Shown piece by piece: positions 1 to 8,615 of a stretch of 64,000 nt of DNA. Numbering within the stretch: the stretch's first letter is position 1; every line of letters begins with the position of its first letter. The translations under genes and the position numbers were made by a program. This DNA is from Gaiellasilicea sp963707575 (GTDB lineage: Bacteria; Actinomycetota; Thermoleophilia; Gaiellales; Gaiellaceae). Under the pieces are notes generated by a model. It did not search any database and was not told where the DNA came from. It was given only the letters and a program-made list of their open reading frames with translations. The stretch is taken from positions 124,001 to 188,000 of the forward strand of contig OY970171.1 in the NCBI GenBank assembly GCA_963707575.1, read 5' to 3'.

Positions 1-393
1 CCACATCGACCAGTTCTGCACCGTGTTCCCGAGGAACGCCGGGCCGGCCGTGCGGTTGAACCGGAACTCGTAGACGATGTCCGGCCGGGCATCGCCCGTC
101 CGGTCGATGTTGATCTTGTACTTCGCGGCCGGCGAGAACGTGTAGTAGTTCGGGCCGGCGGCGGGATCCTCGCCCGGGATCCAGTTTGCGATGATCGTCA
201 CCGTGCCCGGCTTGTCCGGGCTCCGGAACGCGTACAGGTCCGTGTTGTCGGCACTCGGATCCTCGGCGATCAGCGGTGCCTCACGGTGACTCGAGGCGGT
301 GCCGGCGGTCGGCCCGGAGCCGGTGACTGCCGCTGCGAGAGCGGCCAGTCCGGCTACGGACACGGCGGCGGCTGCTAGTGCTGCCTTCTTCAT
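1..393 (-). CDS. DUF4331 family exported protein, C-terminus cut by window edge
   Basis: Only the first 131 codons are in the window. The N-terminus is a signal peptide (KK then a long Ala/Val stretch) followed by SSHREAPLI and then ADNTDLYAF, the hallmark opening of DUF4331 proteins. These are secreted or periplasmic beta-rich proteins of unknown function. The ATG at 393-391 is preceded by GGAGGAG at good spacing, which fixes the start. The gene is divergent from an ECF sigma/anti-sigma pair, so it is a plausible regulon member; that link is inference. Confidence 0.85.
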   Translation of the reverse strand, partial: MKKAALAAAAVSVAGLAALAAAVTGSGPTAGTASSHREAPLIAEDPSADNTDLYAFRSPDKPGTVTIIANWIPGEDPAAGPNYYTFSPAAKYKINIDRTGDARPDIVYEFRFNRTAGPAFLGNTVQNWSMW

Positions 394-444
394 CTTCCAC
401 GCTCCTCCGTGGTCGGGGTCGGCGCTTGTTCGGCCGAATCGGAG

Positions 445-473
445 GAACGGTTCGCTCTCGAGCCAGAACGGTT
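445..473. promoter_or_regulatory. direct repeat GAACGGTT x2 between DUF4331 and sigma gene
   Basis: GAACGGTT occurs at 445-452 and again at 466-473, exactly 21 bp apart (two helical turns), in the divergent region between the DUF4331 gene and the sigma gene. The first copy reads GGAACGG, which resembles an ECF -35 element. It could be an autoregulated ECF promoter or a regulator site; no clear -10 was identified. Confidence 0.35.
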
Positions 474-566
474 TTTCGGGCCGAACCGACCGGCGGCCTC
501 GAGCGAACAAGGGGCGTGCTCGCTGTGACTCCTTCGTCCCGCTCGGTAGGCTCGCGTCCGCAGCCG

Positions 567-1148
567 ATGCGGAGCCGCGCTCTCGCCCATCTCTCCGACG
601 AAGCGCTCGTCGCCCTGATCGCGCGCTCGGACGAATCGGCGCTCGCAGAGCTCTACGACCGGATCGGCGGCGTCGCCTATGGCCTCGCCTTCCGCGTGCT
701 GCGAGACGAGTCGCTCGCAGAGGACGCCGTGCAGGAAGCCTTCCTCGCCCTCTGGCGCTCCGGCGCCGCGACGTTCGTTCCGGAGCGGTCGAAGGCCTCG
801 ACCTGGCTGCTGACCCTCGTGCACCGGCGCGCCGTCGATCTCGTCCGCCGCGAGGAGCGACGGCGCGCGGAGCCGCTCGAGAGCGCCGCCGAGCCGACGG
901 TCGACTCCGCGGAGACGAGCGCCTGGCTGCGGCTCGAGCGCGAGCGCGTGCAGGCGGCGCTGAGGCTGCTGCCCGACCAGCAGCGCGAGGCGATCGAGCT
1001 CGCCTACTACGGCGGCTTCAGCCAGTCCGAGCTCGCCGAACGGCTCGGCCAGCCGCTGGGTACGATCAAGAGCAGGATGTTCTCGGGGCTCTCCCGGTTG
1101 CGCGAGCTGCTCGACGAGAATGCGAACGAGGACGCATGGACGACGTGA
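567..1148 (+). CDS. ECF RNA polymerase sigma factor (SigK-like)
   Basis: A protein of 193 aa with sigma-70 region 2 (ALAELYDRIGGVAYGLAFRVL, then EDAVQEAFLALWR) and region 4 (LRLLPDQQREAIELAYYGG, FSQSELAERLGQPLGTIKSRM). There is no region 3, as is typical of ECF factors. I chose the ATG at 567 because upstream codons in this frame (back to 378) are Arg/Ser-rich and not family-like. The stop overlaps the next gene start (ATG 1136), so sigma factor and anti-sigma are translationally coupled. The partner's RskA-type zinc motif points to a SigK-like system. The inducing signal is not visible. Confidence 0.9.
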   Translation: MRSRALAHLSDEALVALIARSDESALAELYDRIGGVAYGLAFRVLRDESLAEDAVQEAFLALWRSGAATFVPERSKASTWLLTLVHRRAVDLVRREERRRAEPLESAAEPTVDSAETSAWLRLERERVQAALRLLPDQQREAIELAYYGGFSQSELAERLGQPLGTIKSRMFSGLSRLRELLDENANEDAWTT

Positions 1149-1840
1149 TCCACGAGCTGACGGCCGCGTACGCCCTCGACGCCCTCGAGGGCGAGGAGCG
1201 CGCCCGTTACGAGACGCACCTGGCCACCTGCACGCCGTGCCGCGAGGAGCTGCAGTCGTTCTGGCAGGTCTCCGGCTCGCTCGCGCATGCGGCCGGCGGG
1301 CCTCCCCCGCCCCCGGCCCTGCGCGAGCGGATCCTCGCGGAGGCGCGCCGGGACCTGCCCGACAACGTGGTGCCGCTGCGCCGCCGCGTGGCGCTGCCCG
1401 CCGCGGCGTCGTTGGCCGCCGTCGCAGCCGTCGCGGCACTGGGGCTCGGCCTGTGGGGCGCGTCGCTGTCGAGCGAGCTCGACGACGTGCGCGGGCAGCT
1501 CTCGGGTAACGAGGAGGCGCTGGCGATCGTGTCCGACCCCGATGCGCGACAGGTCCAGCTCTCGGGCGCCGACGGACGTGTCGTGGTCGGGCCGACCGGT
1601 CGCGCCGCACTCGTCCTCTCCGACCTCGAGCCGGCCCCGGCCGGCAAGACCTACGAGATCTGGGTGATCGAGGACGGCACGGCGCAGCCGGCCGGCCTCT
1701 TCGACGGCGCCGGCGCACCGACGGTCGTCGCCGTCACCCGTCCCGTGCCCGATGACGCGGTCGTGGCGGTGACGCTCGAGGACGACGGCGGCGCGGACGC
1801 CCCCACGGGCGACCCGCTCTTCTCGACGCCCACCATCTAG
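1136..1840 (+). CDS. RskA-type zinc-containing anti-sigma factor, single TM
   Basis: A 234-aa membrane anti-sigma factor. The N-terminal ZAS domain has HLATCTPC (HxxxCxxC), which binds the sigma factor. A transmembrane helix rich in Ala/Val/Leu lies at about residues 83-110. The extracytoplasmic RskA C-terminal domain includes GKTYEIWVIEDG. The start ATG lies inside the sigma gene (13-nt overlap), so the two are made together. Family knowledge: such proteins hold the sigma factor at the membrane until regulated proteolysis. Confidence 0.88.
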   Translation: MDDVIHELTAAYALDALEGEERARYETHLATCTPCREELQSFWQVSGSLAHAAGGPPPPPALRERILAEARRDLPDNVVPLRRRVALPAAASLAAVAAVAALGLGLWGASLSSELDDVRGQLSGNEEALAIVSDPDARQVQLSGADGRVVVGPTGRAALVLSDLEPAPAGKTYEIWVIEDGTAQPAGLFDGAGAPTVVAVTRPVPDDAVVAVTLEDDGGADAPTGDPLFSTPTI

Positions 1841-2147
1841 CCGCGAGGCCGCCCACCCTGGGGACGATCCAGGGTCGATTCAGGGCACGCTCAGGGTCGA
1901 TCACCGATGTGCGCGAACGTCGCCGCAGGCAGGTTGAGCGCATGGCGCGCGACGACGACGAAGCCCGCCTCCTGGGGCGGATGCTCGTGCTCCTCGGCGA
2001 CGGAAACGAGCTCCGCGCCGTCCACGCACCCGCCTGGCGCGTCCGCCGCAACCGGCTCCGCCTCGACCGGGCGCTGTCGAAACTGGCGCAGCTGCGCAGC
2101 CGGGAACTCGTCACACATCGGTGTCGGACGCGTTCCGATGGTCACCG
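1841..2147 (+). other. region before recQ with open, GC3-rich frame in phase with recQ
   Basis: From about 1909 to 2105 the plus strand has an open frame, in phase with recQ, with strongly GC-rich third positions. After 2105 the third positions lose that bias up to the recQ ATG. This could be a remnant of another gene or a natural N-terminal extension. I prefer the recQ start at 2161 because a -10 box sits 7 nt before it. No recognised domain is present. Confidence 0.3.
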
Positions 2148-2153
2148 TACACT
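2148..2153 (+). promoter_or_regulatory. -10 box for leaderless recQ
   Basis: TACACT ends 7 nt before ATG 2161. No Shine-Dalgarno sequence is present. No convincing -35 was seen. Confidence 0.6.
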
Positions 2154-2160
2154 CGTTCGG

Positions 2161-4131
2161 ATGAGCTCGTTGACGCCCGCGCTGACGCGTCTGTTCGGCT
2201 TCCCCGCCTTCCGCCCCGGCCAGGAGCAGGTCGTCCAGGCGGCGGTGGAGGGCCGCGACACGCTCGCGCTGATGCCGACCGGCTCGGGCAAGTCGCTCAC
2301 CTACCAGCTCGCCGCGATGCTCCGCCCCACCCCGACGCTCGTCCTTTCGCCCCTGATCGCGCTGATGAAGGACCAGGTGGACAAGCTGCCGCCCGAGGTG
2401 GCCGCCCAGGCGACGCTGATCAATTCCTCGCTCGAGCCCGACGAGGCTGCGCGGCGGCTGCGCGGTGTCGCCGAAGGTCGCTATCGCCTCCTGTACGCCG
2501 CACCCGAGCGACTGCGCCAGCGGAGCTTCCTCGACGCGCTCGGCGCCATCGACGTCGGGCTCGTCGTGATCGACGAGGTGCACTGCGTGAGCATGTGGGG
2601 ACACGACTTCCGGCCCGACTACCTCTTCATCCGGCGTGCCCTCGACGCGCTCGGCAGGCCGGCCATCCTCGGGATGACCGCCACGGCGACGCCGGCGACC
2701 GAGCGGCAGATCGCAGACGCGCTCGGACGCGAGCCGGAGATCGTGCGCACGAGCGTCGTGCGCGACAACCTGCGCTACGACGTCGAGCTCGTCGACGGCG
2801 AAGAGGACCGCCTGCGCACGCTCGTGCGGCGGCTGAAGGAGCTGGACGGGGCCTCCGCGATCGTCTACGCCCGCTCGCGGCGCAGCTGCGAGACCCTGGC
2901 GCGGACGCTCCGCCACCACGACCTCTCCGCGATCCACTACCACGCCGGGCTCGAGCCGCTGGAGCGCGCGGCCGCCCAGGAGTCCTTCATCGGCGGGAAC
3001 GTTCAGACGGTGGTCGCGACGACGGCGTTCGGCATGGGGATCGACAAGCCCGACATCCGCCTCGTCGCGCTCTACAACTATCCGGAGTCGCTGGAGAGCT
3101 ATGTGCAGATGGTCGGTCGCGCCGGCCGCGACGGACGCGCGTCCGACACGCTCCTGCTGGCGAGCCGCTCGGACGCGCAGCAGCTGAGGCGCTTCGCGCG
3201 CTCCGACATCCCTACCGTCGACAACCTCCGTGCCGTCTACGCGCGCCTGCGCGGGCGCGGCGAGGTCCTGCCCGAGGAGCTCAGCAGCGGCGAGGGTCCC
3301 GACCCACGCGTACTCGTCGGGATGCTGGAGCAGGTCGGGCTTGTGCGCCGGGGCTTCGACGCCGGCCGAACGATGCAGGTGGAGGTGCCCGACCCGCCGA
3401 TCGACGCCGCCCAGCGGATCGACGACCTGCTCGCGCGCTACGAGGACGAGGCGCTCGCTCGCGCCGACCGGCTCGTTCGCTTCGCCGAGTCGAACCGCTG
3501 CCGGCACCGGCAGGTGGCGGAGCACTTCGGCGAGACGCTGGCGGACGGCTGCGGCATGTGCGACGTCTGCCTGCCGCTCGCACGCCCGCAGTCCGAGCCC
3601 GAGCCGGCGGCGCCGCTCCCGGACGACATCGCGGGCACGATCTACGCGACCGCTCTCGGCCTCCGCTGGCCGCTCGGGCGTACGGGGCTCGCCGCGCTGC
3701 TGAAGGGCTCGATGAGTGCGCCGCGCTCGGCGCAGCGGTCGCCGGCGTTCGGCGTCCTCGCCGCCGCAACCCAGGCGGATGTGAAGCGCTGGATCCAGCT
3801 CCTCGAGGTCTCGGGCGCCCTCGAGCAGTTCGAGAGCGACGACGGCTTCCGCCTGCTGCGCGCGGTGCCGAACGCCGACCTGCCGCGGATCGGCTCGGCC
3901 GGCTCGCCCGACGAGAGCCTCTTCGAGCGGCTGCGTGCGTGGCGCCTGGAGCGGGCGCGCACCGACGAGGTCCCGGCGTACGTCGTGCTCCACGACGCGA
4001 CGCTGAGGGAGCTGGCGACGGCCAAACCGCAGTCGCAACGAGACCTCGCGGCGGTGAGGGGCTTCGGGCCGGCGAAGATCGAGCGGTACGCGGCGGACGT
4101 GCTGGCCGTTATCTCGACCGCACCCGGCTAG
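2161..4131 (+). CDS. recQ: ATP-dependent DNA helicase RecQ
   Basis: A 656-aa 3'-5' SF2 helicase of recombination and fork repair. Motif I is TGSGKS (K44). Motif II is DEVH at 138-141. Motif VI is MVGRAGRDGR. An RQC zinc-binding segment follows (CRHRQVAEHF to CGMCDVC). A C-terminal HRDC-like domain ends the protein (LRELATAKPQSQRDLAAVRG). The full RecQ-RQC-HRDC order is intact. The chosen ATG has a -10 box TACACT 7 nt upstream, which suggests a leaderless mRNA. The upstream frame stays open to 1909, so a longer product cannot be excluded. Confidence 0.93.
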   Translation: MSSLTPALTRLFGFPAFRPGQEQVVQAAVEGRDTLALMPTGSGKSLTYQLAAMLRPTPTLVLSPLIALMKDQVDKLPPEVAAQATLINSSLEPDEAARRLRGVAEGRYRLLYAAPERLRQRSFLDALGAIDVGLVVIDEVHCVSMWGHDFRPDYLFIRRALDALGRPAILGMTATATPATERQIADALGREPEIVRTSVVRDNLRYDVELVDGEEDRLRTLVRRLKELDGASAIVYARSRRSCETLARTLRHHDLSAIHYHAGLEPLERAAAQESFIGGNVQTVVATTAFGMGIDKPDIRLVALYNYPESLESYVQMVGRAGRDGRASDTLLLASRSDAQQLRRFARSDIPTVDNLRAVYARLRGRGEVLPEELSSGEGPDPRVLVGMLEQVGLVRRGFDAGRTMQVEVPDPPIDAAQRIDDLLARYEDEALARADRLVRFAESNRCRHRQVAEHFGETLADGCGMCDVCLPLARPQSEPEPAAPLPDDIAGTIYATALGLRWPLGRTGLAALLKGSMSAPRSAQRSPAFGVLAAATQADVKRWIQLLEVSGALEQFESDDGFRLLRAVPNADLPRIGSAGSPDESLFERLRAWRLERARTDEVPAYVVLHDATLRELATAKPQSQRDLAAVRGFGPAKIERYAADVLAVISTAPG

Positions 4132-4134
4132 ACT
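4129..4134 (+). promoter_or_regulatory. -10 box for leaderless PBP gene
   Basis: TAGACT overlaps the recQ stop codon and ends 7 nt before the TTG start at 4142. Confidence 0.55.
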
Positions 4135-4141
4135 TTTCCGC

Positions 4142-6589
4142 TTGCGATTGCACCGTAAGCACGCTGCGCCCAAAAGGCGCCGCCGGATTCGCAAGACCCG
4201 TCTTCTGGCTCTCCTCACCGTCCTGGGACTGCTGGGCTCGGTCTCGTTCGGCTTCGGCCTGATCACGGCGATCGCCGGTGAGATCCCCAAGCTCGACCCA
4301 CGCAACCAGATCGAGCAGGAGGTCAACGGCGTCATCTACTCCGACAACGGGCACTCGGTGCTCGCCGTGCTGCGCGGCTCGGAGGCGCGGACGCTCGTGG
4401 ACTACGAGGACATCGATCCGCTGATGCGCCATGCGATCGTCGCGATCGAGGACCGCCGCTACTGGGAGCACAGCGGCGTCGACATCCGCGGCATCGGGCG
4501 TGCCCTCTGGGCCGACATCAGCCAGAAGAAGGTGGTCGAGGGCGGCTCGACGATCACACAGCAGTTCGTGAAGAACGCGCTGCTCCAGGATCAACGGACG
4601 ATCGGGAGGAAGGTGCGCGAAGCGGCCCTCGCCTGGCAGCTGAGCCAGCGCTGGTCGAAGCAGCGGATCCTCGAGGCCTACCTGAACACGATCTACTTCG
4701 GCAACGGCGCCTACGGCGTCCAGCAGGCGGCGCGCATCTACTTCGGCCACGGCGCCGACGACATGACCCTCGCCGAGGCGGCCCTGCTCGCCGGGATCCC
4801 GGCGAACCCGACCGCGTACGACCCCGTCGCGCATCCCGCGGCCGCCACCGAGCGGCGGCGACTCGTGCTCGAGGTGATGCACGACGAGGGCAAGATCACG
4901 CGCGCCGAGCTCGAGCGGGCGCACGCCAAGCCGCTGCCCCGTGCCGAGGACGTGCGACTGCCGGGAACCGAGCGGACGGCGCAGTACTTCGTCAACTACG
5001 TCAAGCAGCAGCTGGTCGACCAGTACGGGCCCTCGATGGTCTACGGCGGCGGGCTGAAGGTGAAGACGACGATCGACCTCGAGCTGCAACAACTCGGCCG
5101 CGACGCGATCTCGAAGTGGCTGACCGATCCCGAAGGCCCGTCGGCGGCGCTGGTGGCGATCGACCCGCACAGCGGCGCCGTGAAGGCCATGGTCGGCGGG
5201 AGCAACTACCGCGAGAGCCAGTTCAACTTGGCCGTGCAGAGCGAGCGGCAGCCCGGCTCAGCGTTCAAGCCCTTCGTGCTCGCGACGGCGCTCCGGCAGG
5301 GCATCTCCCCCGCGACGCGGATGACGTCCGAGCCGCAGGAGATCGACCTCGGGGACAAGCTCTGGGTGGTCGCGAACTACGACGACACCTACCACGGCTC
5401 GATCGATCTCGAGCAGGCGACGATCGAGTCGGACAATTCGGTCTACGCCCAGCTGACACAGCTCGTCGGCGCGCGCAAGGTCGCGGAGACGGCGCGCAAC
5501 CTCGGGATCCGCAGCGAGCTGAACGGCTTCTACTCGATCGGCCTTGGCACAGAGGCCGTCAACCCGCTCGAAATGGCGCGCGCCTACGCGAGCTTCGCGA
5601 ATGGCGGCCGGCGGATCGACGGGTCTCTGCGCCAGGCCAACCAGCCCCGTGCGATCGTCGAGGTGCGCAACGAGGAGGACGAGCCGATCCTGGTGAACAA
5701 GCCGCACGGGAAGCGCGTCCTCACCCCCACCCAGGCTGCGTACGTCAACTCGATTCTCGAGCAGGTCGTCTCGCAGGGCACCGGCACGCGCGCACAGCTC
5801 GACGACCGGCCGGCGGCGGGCAAGACGGGAACGACCGAGAACTACGGCGATGCCTGGTTCGTCGGCTACACGCCGCAGCTCGTGGTCGCGGTCTGGGTCG
5901 GCTACCCGACGACGCTCCAGCCCATGCTGACCGAGTTCAACGGCGAGTCCGTGGCAGGCGGAACGTTCCCGGCCCTGATCTGGAAGAGCTTCATGGAGCG
6001 CGCGCTCGAGCACGAGGGGGCCGAGCCGAAGTCGTTCGCCGCGCCTCCCTATCTCTCCACGAGCCCCAAGCTCGTCTCGCGCCGCGGCCAGCGGCTGCTG
6101 CTCGACAACGGGCTCTGTGCGACGCGGCAGGAGGTCGTCTACTTCAGCGGCATGGGGCCACAGCACGTCGCCAACTGCAACCCCGACGAGGTCGAGGTGC
6201 CCGACGTGCGCGGCCTCAAGCTCGTCGACGCCGAGCGGCAGCTGGGCGCGAAGCCGCTTACCACCGAGCTCGTGTACAAGCCCGCAGCGCCGCTCGAGCC
6301 GGCGGGGATCGTCGTCGACCAGCGGCCCAAGGAGGGCTTCGCGTCAGCCTTCGACCGCGTCATCCTCGTCGTCGCGAAGCCGCAGCACGGGGTGATCCCG
6401 AACCTCGTAGGCAAGAGCCTCGCGCAGGCCGAGGCGCGCCTCGCCAAGCTCAACCTCGATCCCGACGTCACCTGGGTTGAGGGAAAGCAGGAACGGGTGC
6501 TCGAGCAGACCCCGAGGCCCGGCCTGGCCGCCGCCCCCGGCGTCACCGTCCGGCTCGTCGTCTCGCGGGGGGCTAAAGCTTCCGGCTGA
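4142..6589 (+). CDS. class A penicillin-binding protein with two PASTA domains
   Basis: An 815-aa bifunctional peptidoglycan synthase at the membrane. There is a basic cytoplasmic tail, one TM helix (about residues 20-42), then a GT51 glycosyltransferase domain with catalytic E103 in EDRRYWEHSG and GGSTITQQFVKN. The transpeptidase domain has SxxK at S373-K376 (GSAFKPF), SDN at 430-432 and KTG at 561-563. Two C-terminal PASTA repeats begin at EVPDVRGLKL and GVIPNLVGKS. The start is a TTG with a -10 box 7 nt upstream, and the gene abuts recQ. The 3' end overlaps the convergent AAG gene by 17 nt. Confidence 0.93.
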   Translation: MRLHRKHAAPKRRRRIRKTRLLALLTVLGLLGSVSFGFGLITAIAGEIPKLDPRNQIEQEVNGVIYSDNGHSVLAVLRGSEARTLVDYEDIDPLMRHAIVAIEDRRYWEHSGVDIRGIGRALWADISQKKVVEGGSTITQQFVKNALLQDQRTIGRKVREAALAWQLSQRWSKQRILEAYLNTIYFGNGAYGVQQAARIYFGHGADDMTLAEAALLAGIPANPTAYDPVAHPAAATERRRLVLEVMHDEGKITRAELERAHAKPLPRAEDVRLPGTERTAQYFVNYVKQQLVDQYGPSMVYGGGLKVKTTIDLELQQLGRDAISKWLTDPEGPSAALVAIDPHSGAVKAMVGGSNYRESQFNLAVQSERQPGSAFKPFVLATALRQGISPATRMTSEPQEIDLGDKLWVVANYDDTYHGSIDLEQATIESDNSVYAQLTQLVGARKVAETARNLGIRSELNGFYSIGLGTEAVNPLEMARAYASFANGGRRIDGSLRQANQPRAIVEVRNEEDEPILVNKPHGKRVLTPTQAAYVNSILEQVVSQGTGTRAQLDDRPAAGKTGTTENYGDAWFVGYTPQLVVAVWVGYPTTLQPMLTEFNGESVAGGTFPALIWKSFMERALEHEGAEPKSFAAPPYLSTSPKLVSRRGQRLLLDNGLCATRQEVVYFSGMGPQHVANCNPDEVEVPDVRGLKLVDAERQLGAKPLTTELVYKPAAPLEPAGIVVDQRPKEGFASAFDRVILVVAKPQHGVIPNLVGKSLAQAEARLAKLNLDPDVTWVEGKQERVLEQTPRPGLAAAPGVTVRLVVSRGAKASG

Positions 6590-7130
6590 GCCAGGGCGAG
6601 CCGGCGGCCGCGTACCGCCAGGGGCGGTCGGCGGCGACGCTGATCCCGATCCGCGGGCCGGTCGAGAGCTGCACGGGCGTCCCGGCTGCGTGCAGCTCGA
6701 ACGGCGGCGCGTCGAGGGCGAGCCCGTCGTGCTCCCGCGTGACGCCGAGGGCCTGGCAGAGGCGGCCGGGGCCGGCACAGAGCAGCCGGGGATCCTCGAG
6801 CCCGCGCCGCGCACGCATCTGCTCGAGCCCCTCGACCGGCTCCAGCGCCCGCACGAGCACGGCGGCCGCGCTGCCCTCGGCCTCGCAGACGAGATTGAGA
6901 CACCAGTGGATCCCGTACGACCGGTAGACGTACGCGTGGCCGGGCGGCCCGAACATCGATGCGTTGCGCGGGGTCGGCCCGCGGAAGCCGTGGCTCGCCG
7001 GATCTTCGCCGTCGTAGGCCTCGACCTCGACGATCGTGCCGCCGACGCCGTCCACGAGGAGCGTGGCCCCGACGAGCTCGGGCGCGACCGCGTGCACGCT
7101 GCGGGCGAAGAAGTCCCGTGCCAGGCGCAC
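6573..7130 (-). CDS. 3-methyladenine DNA glycosylase (AAG/MPG family)
   Basis: A 185-aa base-excision-repair glycosylase that removes alkylated purines. Family motifs are VEVEAYDGEDPASHGFRG and the Tyr-rich AYVYRSYGIHWCLN segment, followed by GPGRLCQALGV. The length matches bacterial AAG proteins. It starts with GTG 7 nt after the preceding gene and is the last gene of the ybaK-ilvE-aminotransferase-RemA-like operon. Its 3' end overlaps the convergent PBP gene. Confidence 0.9.
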   Translation of the reverse strand: MRLARDFFARSVHAVAPELVGATLLVDGVGGTIVEVEAYDGEDPASHGFRGPTPRNASMFGPPGHAYVYRSYGIHWCLNLVCEAEGSAAAVLVRALEPVEGLEQMRARRGLEDPRLLCAGPGRLCQALGVTREHDGLALDAPPFELHAAGTPVQLSTGPRIGISVAADRPWRYAAAGSPWLSRKL

Positions 7131-7137
7131 GTCGGCG

Positions 7138-7491
7138 CTAGAAGAGCTGCTGCGGGTCCACCGTGCGGCTCGAGGACTCGAGCAGCTTGCGGGCGCGCCG
7201 GCCGAGGTCGGTCAGGTCGACCCGGCCCGCCTCCGCGTCCTGCGCGAGCCGCTCCGCGAGGGACAGGGCCTCGTCGAGCAGCGGCGTCCCCGCGGCGGCG
7301 TCCTGGCCCATGTCGTGCAGGATCGTCCGCTCGGTCCGCGACGCGATCAGCGGGTCGCCGATCCCCTCGACGAAGACGAGCGTGCGCTGGCCGCCCCCGC
7401 GTGCCTCGCCGGTGATCGGTTGCAGCGCATAGATCCGGTCCGCGCGAGCCCATTTGCCGAAGCCGAGGAAGACCATGCGCGACCCGTCCAT
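7138..7491 (-). CDS. RemA-like (DUF370-type) regulator with C-terminal extension
   Basis: A 117-aa protein. The first 60 residues follow the layout of Bacillus RemA/DUF370: MVFLGFGKWARADRI (compare INIGYGNMVSAARI), then GQRTLVFVEGIGDPLIAS, then a short helix. The remaining 55 residues form a charged helical tail not found in the small RemA proteins. RemA is a DNA-binding matrix regulator in Bacillus; the function here is unknown. The start lies 2 nt after the DegT aminotransferase stop, within an operon. Assignment is by pattern and needs a profile search. Confidence 0.5.
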   Translation of the reverse strand: MDGSRMVFLGFGKWARADRIYALQPITGEARGGGQRTLVFVEGIGDPLIASRTERTILHDMGQDAAAGTPLLDEALSLAERLAQDAEAGRVDLTDLGRRARKLLESSSRTVDPQQLF

Positions 7492-7493
7492 CG

Positions 7494-8615
7494 CTACGCG
7501 AGCGCCGCGCGGAGCGCCCCGGCGACGCGCTCCTGGTCGTCGGCGTCGAGCTGCGCGAAGAACGGCAGCGCGAGCGTGCGCTGCGACAGGTCCTCGGAGA
7601 CCGGACAGAGGCCCGGCTGGAAGCCGTACGCATCGCGCATGTAGGACTGGAGGTGGATCGAAGGGAGATACCGACTCGAGGCGATGCCCTGCCGCTCCAG
7701 CTCGGCAATCACGCGTTCGCGGTCGACGCCGGCCGCCAGCTTGACGACGTAGACGAACCAGGAGCGGACGTGGTCGGCGTCATCGGCGAGCGGCACCTCC
7801 AGCCCGTCCACATCGGCCAGCAGCTCGGAGTAGCGCTTCGCCGCCGCCTGACGGAGCGCGAGGATCCGGTCGAGCTTCTCCAGCTGGCCGATCCCGAGCG
7901 CCGCCCGGATGTCGTCGATGCGGTAGTTGTAGCCCAGCCGCGCGTGCTCGAGCCATCCGCCCCCGTCGGCGCGCCCCTGGTTGCGCAGGCTCTTGAGCAG
8001 CCGCCACTCCTCCTCGGAGTGTGTCGTGACCATGCCGCCCTCGCCCGTCGTCATCTGCTTGTTCGGATAGAAGGCGAAGACGGCAGAGGGGCCCTGCGAG
8101 CCGACGGGCGCGCCGCGGTACTCCGCGCCGAGCGCCTCGCACGCGTCCTGGATCAGCGCGAGGCCATGCTGCTCGCAGAGCGCGTGCAGCGGGTCGAGCT
8201 CGCACGGGTACCCGAAGATGTCGACGGCGATGATCGCCCTGGTGCGCTCCGTGATCGCGGCCTCGACCGCGGCCGGGTCGAGGTTCATCGTGCCCGCGTC
8301 GACGTCGGCGAAGATCGGCGTCGCGCCCTCGTAGATCGCGCAGTTGGCGGAGGCGACAAACGAGTAGGGAGACGTGATCGCCTCGTCACCCGGCCCGAGC
8401 CCCGCGATCCGGCAGAGCAGATGCAGCCCGGCGGTGCCGGAGGACACCGCGGCCGCGTACGGCGCACCGACGCGCTCCGCGAACAGCTCCTCGAAGCGGT
8501 CGATCGCCGGCCCAAGCGACAGCCGCCCGGAGCGCAGGACCTCGAGCACGAGCTCCTCGTCCCGCTCGTCGAGATACGGCGACGAGAGCGGGATGCTGCG
8601 GACGCCGGTGCTCAA
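7494..8615 (-). CDS. DegT/DnrJ/EryC1/StrS family PLP aminotransferase
   Basis: A 373-aa sugar-type aminotransferase. It has SSGTAGLHLLCRIAG for phosphate binding, DACEALGAEYRG, and the PLP lysine K186 in FYPNKQMTTGEGG. The family transfers amino groups to nucleotide-sugar ketones for surface polysaccharides or antibiotics. No sugar-nucleotide genes are adjacent, so the substrate is open. It starts at TTG 8615, which overlaps the ilvE stop as TTGA, so translation is coupled. Confidence 0.88.
   Translation of the reverse strand: MSTGVRSIPLSSPYLDERDEELVLEVLRSGRLSLGPAIDRFEELFAERVGAPYAAAVSSGTAGLHLLCRIAGLGPGDEAITSPYSFVASANCAIYEGATPIFADVDAGTMNLDPAAVEAAITERTRAIIAVDIFGYPCELDPLHALCEQHGLALIQDACEALGAEYRGAPVGSQGPSAVFAFYPNKQMTTGEGGMVTTHSEEEWRLLKSLRNQGRADGGGWLEHARLGYNYRIDDIRAALGIGQLEKLDRILALRQAAAKRYSELLADVDGLEVPLADDADHVRSWFVYVVKLAAGVDRERVIAELERQGIASSRYLPSIHLQSYMRDAYGFQPGLCPVSEDLSQRTLALPFFAQLDADDQERVAGALRAALA

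Noticed and set aside
299..1135. Long open frame upstream of the anti-sigma factor
   Set aside because: The translation is Arg/Ala-rich and lies in a different frame over the sigma gene. Only the part from ATG 1136 looks like a real protein.
1891..4335. Long minus-strand open frame opposite recQ
   Set aside because: Shadow frame of a high-GC gene on the other strand. Composition is Arg/Leu/Ala-rich with no family motif.
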